In this document: in pieces, positions 12,778 to 22,377 of the stretch
Layout of the letters: each line of letters begins with the position of its first letter
How positions within the stretch are numbered: position 1 is the stretch's first letter
Source: Mortierella sp. BCC40632
Taxonomy: Eukaryota; Mortierellomycota; Mortierellomycetes; Mortierellales; Mortierellaceae
Assembly (NCBI GenBank): GCA_011634665.1
Contig: WAEK01000011.1
Location: 1,087,001-1,151,000 of the forward strand
Reading direction: 5' to 3'
Length of the DNA: 64,000 bases
Notes under the pieces: model-generated
The model's input: only the letters and a program-made list of their open reading frames with translations
Told to the model about the DNA's origin: nothing
The model's database searches: none
Program-made: the position numbers and the translations under genes

Positions 12778-14575
12778 ATGGAGCGCCGTCAAGGACACCA
12801 GGATTCGTCAGGCCGCGTGGGCACAGCAGCTTTGCCACCACACCTTCTCAGACTCTTTGCCCCACGTCCTCCGCTACCTTTCTCCAAACCCATGGATCGC
12901 GAACCAGATCTGAAGCATATCAACTTGATGACACCAATCTCTCATTTTTTGGAGCAGGCAAAAGAGCACGATAAAAACTATGTTCCAACAATGAGCATGG
13001 CTGAGATAAAGAAACACAAGGTATGGAGGAGGAGGAAGAGGAGGAGGAGAGATGGCTTTCTTGCCACCAAAATACCTCCCTCTTATTGAGTTCGCCTCCA
13101 TCTCTCCTTTCCCCACGATCTAGAGTCTCTGACTAACTGAACACCCTTGTTTGTGCAAACCAATTTAGATGGAAGAGAAAAAACGGGTGTCAGGCGAAGC
13201 ACTTAAGAAAGGATTAGAAGCTTGTATGTGAGATTGTTTGAAAGCAATTATCCATCGTCCTTTTTTTTCTTTTTTGCTACTTCTGTGTAGACAACGCATC
13301 AAACGGAAGCCGTTCCCCCCCAACTCATCTATCTTCAAACTGAACACCCGACTCTTTTTTTTTTTATGCCTCATATTCTTAGGGGATCCAAACAGCGACG
13401 AAAAGGTCACCGGAGATCCATACAAGACACTTCACGTTTCTCGCCTCGTAAGGGATATTTTCTTCCCCCTCCTCCTTACTCCTTGCTTGCGCTATATACT
13501 TTGCTTCCTTGTTTGATGTTGAAAAAGTCACTGAAGAATGTTTTTTTTTTTTTGTTTGTTTGTTTCTCTTGTCCTTTAGAGCTACGACATTACCGAGAAG
13601 GAGTTGAGGAGAGAATTCTCAATGTATGGGCAGATCGAAAACGTATGTCCCCCAGTAGAGTCTATTTTTGCTACGCCCAATGAAGGATTCAATGGATCTG
13701 GATGCCAGCTTTAAAGCTGCAACTCAAAAGCCTATGGAATCTATGACTGATCTCGCCCTCTCTCTCTCTCCCCCCCCCCTCCCTCTCTTCGCTATTTTCC
13801 GTTTCATTACTTCTCTCTAGATTCGAGTTGTAAAGGGTCAAGATGAAAAGTCCAGAGGCTATGCCTTTATTGAATTCGAACGGGAAAAAGATATGAAGGC
13901 CGCTTACAAGGACGCAGATGGAATCAAACTTCAAGGACGTAGGATTGTTGTCGACGTAGAGCGCGGAAGAACAGTCAAAGGATGGAGACCAAAGCGTCTA
14001 GGTATTGATTGATTGCAAGCAAGAGGGATTTTTTTTTCCACATCAGGCTGATCTGCTGCACAAATTCTGTTTATTTGTATTTGGCACCCTTACCCCAGTC
14101 CTCCATTGGTCGTAGACTGTTCTCTAACGATTGTTATTCTTCCTGTACTTTAGGTGGTGGATTGGGAGGAACACGCGTTGGAGCACCACATGAGAATCAA
14201 ACACAGTCAGGAAGAGACATGAGCCATCGCAGCAACGGCAGCAACAGCAACGACCGTGAGCGCCCTTCACGTGGCTTTGGCGGTGGCGCTGGCGCTGGTG
14301 GTGGCGGTGGCGCTGGCGGACGCTTTGGCGATCGGGATCGTGGAGATCGTGGAGACCGTGGCGATCGTGGTGGCGACCGTGGTGGCGACCGTGGTGGTGA
14401 CCGCAGCGATCGTGGTCGCCGGCATGGATATGAAGACCGTCCCCGCGGAGGTTATAGCGACCGACCATACGAACGTGAAAGCAAACGTTGGAAGAGCAGG
14501 AGTCGTTCTAGAAGCCCCGCAGCCTCAAGGGGATTTGGAGAACATCGAGGTCGTCGTGACAGCCGAGATTACTAA
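12778..14575 (+). CDS. SNRNP70: U1 small nuclear ribonucleoprotein 70 kDa (U1-70K)
   Basis: Six exons (12778-13020, 13169-13223, 13383-13447, 13580-13642, 13821-14001, 14154-14575) give 342 residues. [17 protein letters not shown] at the N-terminus is the U1-70K-specific region that contacts U1-C and Sm proteins. The EAWDPN linker follows, then one RRM with RNP2 near TLHVSR and RNP1 RGYAFIEF at 154-161. Immediately after comes the signature [23 protein letters not shown]. The tail has a Gly/Ala tract, RGD/RGG-type Asp-Arg-Gly repeats and a short RS segment (RSRSRSP). It binds stem-loop I of U1 snRNA in 5' splice-site recognition. All introns are GT-AG and exon phases agree. Length is between yeast Snp1 (300) and human (437). 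A run of A precedes the start codon. Confidence 0.95.
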
Positions 14576-15269
14576 CACTGGAAGATTTTTTTTTCTTTTT
14601 ATGAAGCAAGGACCGCTCATCGAGAAACACCTCTGGCAAAGCCCTACACCAACAAGCTCAAACAAAATGATGGAAAGACAAAAGAAAAAAAAAATGAAAA
14701 GAAAAAAAATTGATTGTTTGTTGTTGACTGCCTTCTTGACACTTGGTCCTTACTTGGCCGTGGAATCATAGCAATTTTGTCGCGGGAAGTCGGAAAAAAA
14801 AAAAAAAAAGAAAAAGAAAAAAAGAAAAAAAAAAAAAAGAAAAACAAGGCAAGCGGCGAAAACAAGTTCTTGCCCAGACTCCCCCACCCCCCCCCAACAA
14901 TGTCAATGCCATCAAAAAAAAAAAAAAAAAAAAAAAAAAATCGAAGCCCCTGTGGCACGTCATTCCTCTCGGCTTTGCTTCCACTCTATCCTCCCTCCCT
15001 CCAATACTCCACTCCAGTCCGTCCACTTTCCAGATGTGCATGCATGAAGCTATGCCTGCTGACCGCTTTTTTTTCTTTACTTCTCTTCCCTTGACATTTT
15101 CCACAGTCAAAAAAAGAAAGAAAGAAAGAAAGAAAAAAAAGGATGGATTCCCCCTCTCAAAGGCTATTCTACCTAGTTCAGAACAGAAGGGTCTGACATT
15201 CACGACACCAAAGTGTATAAAGACAGGCAGCGGTAATATCCCCCTTTTTCTTATCATTCATCTTCAAAC
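14576..15269. other. Intergenic with dense A-rich tracts
   Basis: 3' flank of U1-70K. Several A-runs occur (about 14792-14840 interrupted, 14914-14940), with GAAA repeats near 15115-15140. No gene is seen until the TATA-like element at 15216. Confidence 0.5.
15216..15222 (+). promoter_or_regulatory. TATA-like box upstream of the small gene at 15270
   Basis: TATAAAG lies 54 bases before the ATG at 15270 and is followed by a pyrimidine-rich stretch. Position and spacing suit a TATA element for the small multi-exon gene. Functional status is inference. Confidence 0.4.
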
Positions 15270-15820
15270 ATGGAAGACCAAGTTTCTTTATGCTCAACAA
15301 GTAGGCATGTTGTGTCTATACTGTTTTTTTTTTGTGTGTGTTTGCTGTCGATCCCCCTTCCCCTCCCCAAACAAAAAAAAAGGGTAATGTATGCTGCTCG
15401 GTATGTATGCATCGGCTTTGACTGTTGTCAGCAAAGACCTCCTTCAACTATCGCCGCTTTGAGTGAAGGTGATTTGGAGGGATTTCTTTCCTCCTCTCCC
15501 TTCTTTTGGCATGGCTATTTGGTCCGACGTTGGACCCAGGTGAGAGTTGAGGTAAACATTACGCTCTCTGCTTCCCGCCCATGTCCCCCCTTTTCCATCA
15601 GACATACACACATACACCCCTCATCAGCATCATCTTTTCTATACAATAGGATAACTCTTTGAAAAAATTGGAACTTACTTTCCCATTAATCCATTCTGTG
15701 GTGAGTGACTTGGGGTTTGGTGCAACATTTTTGGAGCGCTTCAATACCCCCTAGTTACTAGAATTAGTGGACGAGAAGACAGGGGAGAGAGAAATGACGC
15801 GTGTCTATCAGCGGAGATGA
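15270..15820 (+). CDS. Small multi-exon protein, function unknown
   Basis: I do not recognise this protein. Three downstream exons fit very well: 15432-15548 (or ending 15539), 15650-15700 and 15755-15820, all phase 0. The donors are GAG|gtaaac and GTG|gtgagt, the acceptors are aatag and cctag, and the stop is TGA at 15818. The encoded segments read STIAALSEGDLEGFLSSSP, FFWHGYLVRRW, KKLELTFPLIHSV and LLELVDEKTGEREMTRVYQR, which look like real compact globular sequence. The 5' end is unsettled. The ATG at 15270 with donor at 15301 gives phase 1, which fits an acceptor at 15468 (..gaag|GT) but not the better one at 15431. The final protein is about 75-95 residues. Confidence 0.5.
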
Positions 15821-16063
15821 AAGAGAAATGAGAGAGAGAGAAAGAGAGAGAGAAGGGTTTTATTTCCCCAGAAATTGGGAGACATTACTACAAGTAAAAA
15901 AAAAAAAAAAAAAAAAAAAAAGGCAAAAAGGGGGAAATATACATGAGACTCCATAGAGTAAAAGAAAAGAAAAAGAAAAACTAGGCAAACAAGATATCCA
16001 CATTCATTGGCATGTTTTGTTTGTTCGCTTCGCTCCACAAATAAAAAAAAAAAAAGCGCTTGC

Positions 16064-18350
16064 TTATTGTGCTTGCTGGAAAAAATCCGTGATTTTGGCC
16101 GCTTGGTTCGAGTTCGACTTGCTCTTCTTTCCTGAAGGCGATGCAGGCAACAATGTCGTCTGAACCCCAAACGAAGACTTGCGCTTCTTGGTCGGTGTCG
16201 TAGGAATCATAGACTCTGATCCCGGAGACGTCACCCTGGACGCCATCTCTGAAGAAGAAGAAGAGGACCGTGGCGGCGGCGTAAGAGCCCTTGTCAGACT
16301 CGTATCCTTCTCGTCATAGCTAGTATTGCTTTGATCATCCATAAGCGATGCAGCGATGGCTCGATCAAACTCTTCTTGCTCTTTCCGAAGAAGTTCTTCT
16401 TCTGCATCTGCTCCACCTTGGACAGATGCTCGGTGCACCTCTGTCAATGCCCTTTCTTGCTGATCCAAATTTCCTTGAGAGAGTGAAGAAAAATCATCAT
16501 GCCCATCTGCAATTGCCTGAAGTCTCGACAACTCGAGTGCCCTTTTCATATCGTCATCTTCATGGTCGGATGAATTGTTTAGTGTCGAAAGATTTTCTGT
16601 TGAGCCATCACGCGGCGACTGGATCTGATGCGACTTTTGTTGCTCTTCGTGTTCCCGCTTGGATAGCTCCAGTATCTGTCTTAATTCTGCATCTCCATCA
16701 TCGCCGTTCAAATTGTCCGTGATGTCGTCCTCCAGCCCTAGGTCGATCTCCTCATCTTCATGCTTCGCAGTACGCATACTCACATCGGGATCACAGTCAG
16801 CTAAATCTCCACCAAGATCGAAATCTTCCATATCATCGAAATCCTCATCGTTCAGCTTGACATTGGGGTTTCGTAGAGATGTTGATGACAGAGTAGCTCC
16901 ACTACTACTCTGACTACTGCTATTACTTTTCTCAAGACTATTCTTTACCTCGTCTTTGGATGCGGACGAAATCGCATCTTCGCTCAAAGATTTGGGGGAA
17001 ATGGACGCTTTAGCTGGATCACGCGGAGTGGTAGGTTTGGCCATAAAGAACCGGTTCAAGGTCTTTTTGTTAGAACTCGAGATCCAGGGCTTTGTAAATT
17101 CCTGAGAGTCATTCCTGACACTGTTGACCTTTTCATCCACTTGATAGGTCTCGAGTGCATAGAGCAACTTGGTTTTTTTGTCTGTCTGATCACCCTCATC
17201 TTCAATCTCGATTTTCACTTCCTGAAACTCGTCGCAGGGTTTGAGCATCGCTTCCAGGGCAGAGTTCCATTGCATATGAGGGTCGAGCCATGCTTTGATT
17301 TTTTCAAGATCGTCGTTAGGTATGAGGACTGGCATGCGGTCGTGAAGCCAGTCGAGTTGAGGTGAGGCATTGGTAGTAATAGTGGCGTAGGTGTACATGG
17401 GTTCCTCTTGGCCCTGGATCAGAGCCACATCATAGAGTGCTGCCATGAGCATCAGGTTTCCGTCTCGGCGCCTCGTATAAAACGGCACCCTCTCTCTCCC
17501 GCGTCTTCTCCATTCATAGAATCTACAGAAAGAAATGAGAGAGATGGTGAGTCAATGATGTAAATGACCCCTGTTTTTTTTTTCTTCCTGCTTGGCTGCC
17601 GCTAGTTTTAATTACCCTTCAGCTAGGAGGATGCATCGTTTGTAGTTTTTGGAGTGGCTGAACATGGCCTTTCCTGTTGGACCCATAAACAACGAGTCAT
17701 CTCGGGCGTTGATCGACTTTAATACTGAGCTGTAGTCGGGCATCGAAGTTGTGTTCCTTGGAATCAGACCCCACCTCTAATAAGAATCTTTTATTGTCAG
17801 CAGATGATCGATGACAAAGTTTATTATCCAGAACATCATAGTGGAGGATGGCATAAACATTTACCATCATATGGACGACGTAGCTGTTTGTCTTGGCGTC
17901 AGCTCGAACGATGGGTTGGTATCTTGTAGGCGCAACATTATACCTAACAAATGGACATGGACGAGCAACTTTGATTTTAGTAAAGCGCCACCTTTTTTTT
18001 TTTTTTTTTTTTTTTTTTTTGGCGAAGCAACTCTCTTTTTTGCTCCGCGGTCGGAGCAAGAAAAAAAAAAATAGAGAGGCATTAATTCATACGATGTCCG
18101 GTACTTGTCTTCGCCTATCCACGAGTCTGCAGGCTTGCTGGGTAGAGTTTTGTCGAGATGTTGGCGGATCTGTGCCGGAGCCTACAATTTCCTCGCCAAA
18201 AAAAAAAAAAAAAAAAGGAGAGAAGAGAGAAGAGTTCATTTCAAAAGTAAGGCGTTAGTTTCTTGGTCAAGGTGTCTGAATCAATCAACTGCGGAGGAAG
18301 GGGGGATTGTTGGGTTGACATACCAGACCCTGAGCTGTCCTCCCGCACAT
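16064..18350 (-). CDS. HMCES: SRAP-domain (HMCES/YedK) abasic-site protein with three UIMs and PIP-like motifs
   Basis: Five exons on the minus strand (18350-18324, 18181-18093, 17943-17865, 17776-17616, 17522-16064) give 604 residues. The start reads MCGRTAQGL, so Cys2 becomes the N-terminal catalytic cysteine that forms the thiazolidine crosslink with abasic sites. Other family landmarks are SYNVAPTRYQP, RWGLIP, INARDDS, CILLAEGFYEW (Glu122) and the LHDRMPVLIP His at about 179. After residue ~230 the protein is long and acidic. It carries three ubiquitin-interacting motifs, at about 396-412, 440-456 and 499-515 (each with the A/I-x-x-S core). Two PIP-like motifs lie at about 271-278 (TLNRFF) and 593-600 (KITDFF), the latter almost at the C-terminus. 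The SRAP domain shields abasic sites in single-stranded DNA at forks. The UIM tail is not part of the human or bacterial protein as I know it. Confidence 0.92.
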
Positions 18351-18678
18351 GGATTAGAGCAAATGTACTGCTGTCAAATGAAACGAATGAGCAGAATGTA
18401 GAAGAAGAGATGGAGAGACAAAGGAAAAATGAAGAAAAGACAATGCCTCGGAATGGATGGGGCTCCTTTTTTTTTCTTTTTGAAAGAAAAAGCGAGTCGA
18501 CGGACAAGCCTCACGCCGCCACTTGCGCACTTTCGACGATGGCCGCCACCAACTCGGAAATTTTTCACGGTCCGACGAACCATTTGGATCCTTCTTGGTC
18601 AACAACGATTGGAACTTTTTTAACTAGACCCTGTGTGTTGCAGACTTTCTCCTCCTATTACCGCTCCATTTAGTAGTC
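18351..18678. promoter_or_regulatory. Possible bidirectional promoter region between HMCES and the small gene at 18679
   Basis: About 330 bases separate the divergent start codons. ATTGG (inverted CCAAT) occurs near 18610. No TATA box is obvious. Assignment is by position only. Confidence 0.3.
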
Positions 18679-19062
18679 ATGTCGCTCGTCCCTTCTGGTT
18701 CACATTGGTCCGCTAACCAAGTAAGATCTTTTTTTTTGTAGAGAGAACTTGGGGAGAGGGAGGGGAGACGTTGAAAAGACGACCATTGTTGCTTCAGTCA
18801 CTTTCTGGCGCTACAAACGACTGAGGTCGGACTAGGTACCCAACGGCAAAGGTTGAAGTGAGTCGAGTGAACGATGGAATGAGAGTGAAGAGGACTGGCT
18901 TTTTTTTTCTTCTAGGCATGGGTCAAGGACCAGCAGAATCTATCCCAGCCCGACTCATCGACCGACAAGGTGTTGATGATCACCATTCGAGAAAAGGGTT
19001 CCAGCAGGATGAGAGACGTCCACAAGTTTGAAATGAACGATCCTGAGGTGCTAGGAAGATGA
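18679..19062 (+). CDS. Doubtful two-exon small ORF (62 aa)
   Basis: ATG at 18679, exon 18679-18720 with donor CAA|gtaaga, acceptor ttctag at 18910-18915 and exon 18916-19062 ending in TGA give 62 residues with a plausible splice site pair. The second exon reads AWVKDQQNLSQPDSSTDK and then MITIREKGSSRMRDVHKFE. No family is recognised. Its 3' part belongs to a duplicated segment whose second copy lies at about 19169-19241, so this may be the start of a decayed longer gene. Low confidence. Confidence 0.3.
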
Positions 19063-19241
19063 TCATGATCATGCAGGAATGGCCGACCATGCCAATGGTT
19101 TTCCTCCCTCGGACCATTGGGTCCAATCACCAATGAGATGGTGAATCAAGGTCATCCAAACCAACTATCCCAGCAGGATGAGGGAGGTCCATAGACTCGG
19201 AATGAATGGTCCCGAGGTGTCGGGGAGGATGATCATGATCC
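19001..19241 (+). repeat. Diverged direct duplication (~72 bp units, 168 bp apart)
   Basis: A segment at 19001-19072 (CCAGCAGGATGAGAGACGTC onward) recurs at about 19169-19241 with roughly 80 percent identity by eye. Both copies end in GATGATCATGATC. Read in the same frame both encode RMR-x-VH-x-x-x-MN-x-PEV, so the duplicated unit was probably coding. Confidence 0.6.
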
Positions 19242-19775
19242 TGACAAGATGAGAGAATGCTCGAAGAGGGAAGGGGTTTTTTTAATTCCTGATGGAGGGA
19301 AGACCTTGTCCAAGATTGGTGGCAAGAAATATAGAGTTGGTGGCGTCAAAGTGAACGGAAAAAAAAAAAAAAAAAGATTGGTGGCGTCCTATTCCTTCAT
19401 TTCCCCCCATTCGTTCCCTTCTTCGAAGATCGCCCGAGTTACCCTTCTCTCTCTTCTCAGAAACCGGTGACTCTGGTGCCAAGACAAAAAAAAAGAGGGT
19501 CGCCAACATGTCCAACGCTGAGCACAGCAAAAAAGGCAAAAAAAAAAAAAAAAAAATGCTTGTGGGATCTGCTATTTCTTCCTTGTCACTTTGCTGGTGT
19601 ATCACCTCACTCTTCTCATTTCAACAACAACAACAACAACAACAACAACAAAAAAGACAACTGTTGTTTACATTGGAATCATCATGGTCGCGACTCTCCT
19701 TCTGGCTAGAGTGGTCGTCCAGGAAAACTGGGAAGGGTTCCATTTGCTCTGAGTTTGAAAGGGTAAAGATTGCAA
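19242..19775. other. Intergenic, simple-sequence rich
   Basis: Holds A-runs near 19361-19375 and 19540-19556 and a CAA triplet repeat at 19621-19650. It flanks the 3' end of the lipase gene. No gene recognised. Confidence 0.5.
19621..19650. repeat. (CAA)n microsatellite
   Basis: About nine CAA units in non-coding sequence downstream of the lipase stop codon. Confidence 0.8.
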
Positions 19776-21101
19776 TCAAAGCCCTTGTCGATAAAGCAAA
19801 TCTGATATCTCGAGATAGAGCTGAATGGCATTAAAAAGTGGTGGTACTTCCTTAGGTCCAATATCCGCCTCCTCTTCATCACCATTACCAGACTCGAATG
19901 CTCCTTTTGCTCGTCCCTCCGAGTCATGACTCGATCCACCAAGAATCCAGGGAAACCGAGAACGGCCCCAGGCCATGGCGTTGACCCAGTTCATAATATC
20001 CATGTGGTCAGCATTCGGTATCTCTCGAACAAACGAGCCCCAACGCGCACTCTCAACACTGACTAGACCATCATTCGGTCCCTCACGGTCAAAGATGACA
20101 CTCCAAGGAAGTCGAAAGCGCGAGAACAACCCTGGTTCGAAGGAGGCTGCATAACTGAAATACTGAACGTTGGGATCGTCTGGTGTGACAGGGTTGAATT
20201 CATCTCGAAGGTAGTACGTTGTCAAGTTCTCTGCAGCACCCCTTTCCACTCCAACCAGCCTTAGGGCGGTCCAGAAAAGTTCCAATCTCGTCCGACCTAT
20301 CACGTCGGACATGACATAGTCAGCAAAGGACGATCCACGATGTGGAGTGGCAAGCGTTGTTAGAGACCGAATCCGAAAATGACATTGTGGTTGAAGATGA
20401 GTAATCAAGTATCGACAATCAAGTCCTCCCATGGAGTGAGCCACAAGGTTGATCTCTGATCCTTTGGGAACCGTCTTTTCGATGTATTGGAGTAACTTTT
20501 GTGCGCGGACTTTGATCGAAGCAAAGGGTGGGACTCTGGCCGTGTGGACACTACATCCAATGTCGGTCAATGCTTCGCGGATGCCGTACCAATAGTCGAA
20601 CCGGAAATCTGGATTCTGACCTAAAGAGTCAAATCCTGAGAATCCTGTTTCTCAAAAAAAAAGCATCCGCTGGGCAAAGTCAGCAAATTGGACCAATATA
20701 CAAAAAAAAAAAAAAAAAAAAAAAAAACCTGCAATAGGTAAACCTGCATGTATTCATATATTACCATGGCATAGTACAACGGGCAATCGAGCAGCCCGAA
20801 ACCTTTGTGCGATCTTTGTCTCATCCTCAATGGCCGTTCTTCTCGGGTCGGAAGATCCTGAGTTTTGTTGGACTTTTGATCTGGGAATATCTGCTGTGTC
20901 ACGGCTCCGGTCAATATGCAGCAATAATGTCGACTTTTGTATCCGACGCTTGGCAGTGCCAAGGCCAACGGAGGAGGATCGAGGAAAAGATTGTCTGGAC
21001 AGGCGAGCACTACTCGGAAAATGGCTCCTGGCGGGAACAGTCAAGTCTCTCACGAAATAACTAGGTAGCTGCAACCTGTGTCGAGGCAAGGACGAAAACA
21101 T
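19776..21101 (-). CDS. TGL2: Mitochondrial alpha/beta-hydrolase lipase, Tgl2-like
   Basis: Two exons on the minus strand, 21101-20765 and 20635-19776, give 398 residues. I chose the ATG at 21101 because it starts an Arg/Ser-rich presequence (MFSSLPRHRLQLPSYF). An in-frame TTG/ATG further up, to 21215, is possible. PVVLCHG|FDSLG is the oxyanion-hole HG region and NLVAHSMGGLDCRYL holds the nucleophile Ser at about 180. Asp at about 301 (GPNDGLVS) and His at about 323 (NADHMD) complete the triad. TLATPHRGSSFADY is typical of the triacylglycerol lipase group to which yeast mitochondrial Tgl2 belongs. The intron (20764-20636) contains an A27 run on the plus strand. The substrate is inferred to be tri/diacylglycerol. 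It runs in tandem with the next minus-strand gene. Confidence 0.85.
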
Positions 21102-21330
21102 CGGAAGAAATATGGAGGGTCTTTGAACAGACTTAAGAGTGATGGTGCTCGCGATGTAGATGGTCACAGATGCAGAAGAAGAAAAAAAAATATTGGGATG
21201 GGAGACAAAGATCATTGAAAAAAGAGTAGAGATCAGTTCGGTGGCGGATCAAGCTTTTTGTTCATGCATTGTCTCTCATTCCTTCTCGAGCCGTTTGGAA
21301 ACGATTCATTCTTTTAATGGAACCAACTAC

Positions 21331-22377
21331 CTACAGTGGTAATGGCACTTCTTTCTCATTCGACACCCTCTCTACCGTAGTCATAGAGCCAGCTACTGTG
21401 GGGAGAATATCCTCCTTTGCCTGGGTCCCTTTGACCCCACACCGCCGCTTGGCGACCCACACCTTCAGATCGTGCAGCTTCCAAGCTATTACGTATACAA
21501 TGATGACGGATGCAGTAACGATCCCGTAATACATAAACGTCTTTGGCCAACCCTGAGTCTCAAAGTCGAGAAACGAATACACGAACCAACCAGTCGTCCA
21601 CCACCCGACAAAGGTTGTCAAAAGGTATAGCAGCATGAACCCAAGCGCAAAGAGTAGGTGTCGGATCTCCATCCTCATCTTTGTCAAGATCAGCTCCATA
21701 ATGACAAGCACTCCATCCACCGAGTGTTCCGAGACCGTGGCCCACTCGTACACCCCAGTGTGGGCCTTTTGATGTCGCCGGAGGATGGACCAGTACAGGA
21801 TCGGGATAAACAGGCTATGGTTTGTGCAAGACACGAAAACAAGATGAGAATGGGAAATAGGCTCTTTTTCAAACACTATGGGCCACACACTTCGGGACAA
21901 CTGAAAGTTGAAAAAGACTTTTTTTTTTTTTTCCTTACTGGTAGACGACCAGACTGCCATAAACGACCCAGTAGATATACCCAAGAACTCGCGGAACTTT
22001 TTGCTGCCAATCTTCTTTCCCTTGCTCTGAAAGTCTACAATATTGGATCGACCATACTAGTGACCACTGAAAAAAAAAAGGGGGCTAGGTCAGGACCAAA
22101 TCTTTTGCGATAATACGGGCGAAGGATAGTCCATCCAGAATGGGGTCTAGTGCCTTACCAGGTAATATACAAAGAGCGCGCAAAAGGATATATGGGTAAA
22201 GAAGGAGACAAAGTAGCGTAGACTCGGGGTGGTGGCCAGTGCTCCAATGAGCACAGCAAAGATATAGATGGATCCAAGTAGTCGTGTGATTAGGAGGACT
22301 TTGGGTCCATAGAAATAGGAGGTTACTGCATGGACTGGGTCGAACGACTTTAATCGCAAGAAAGAACTAACGCCCAT
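21331..22377 (-). CDS. Multi-pass membrane protein, rolling-stone/AIG1-like
   Basis: Three exons on the minus strand, 22377-22159, 22024-21939 and 21814-21331, give 262 residues with about six hydrophobic segments. Examples are LLGSIYIFAVLIGALATT, the LGYIYWVVYGSLVVY region, LLFALGFMLLYLLTTFVGWW, and YGIVTASVIIVYVIAWKL. The pattern EHSVDGVLVIMELILTKMRM followed by H-LLF and Y-FLDF resembles the rolling-stone (Rost) family and relatives. That is a remembered similarity, not a search. The second intron's acceptor was chosen at 21815 because it alone joins VVY to LFIPILYW. The first acceptor is at the non-standard ttcagag|CAA. Function unknown. Confidence 0.7.

Noticed and set aside
14743..15387. 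214-codon frame with long Lys runs
   Set aside because: It is read through A-homopolymers. The only real exon material there is the small gene starting near 15270.
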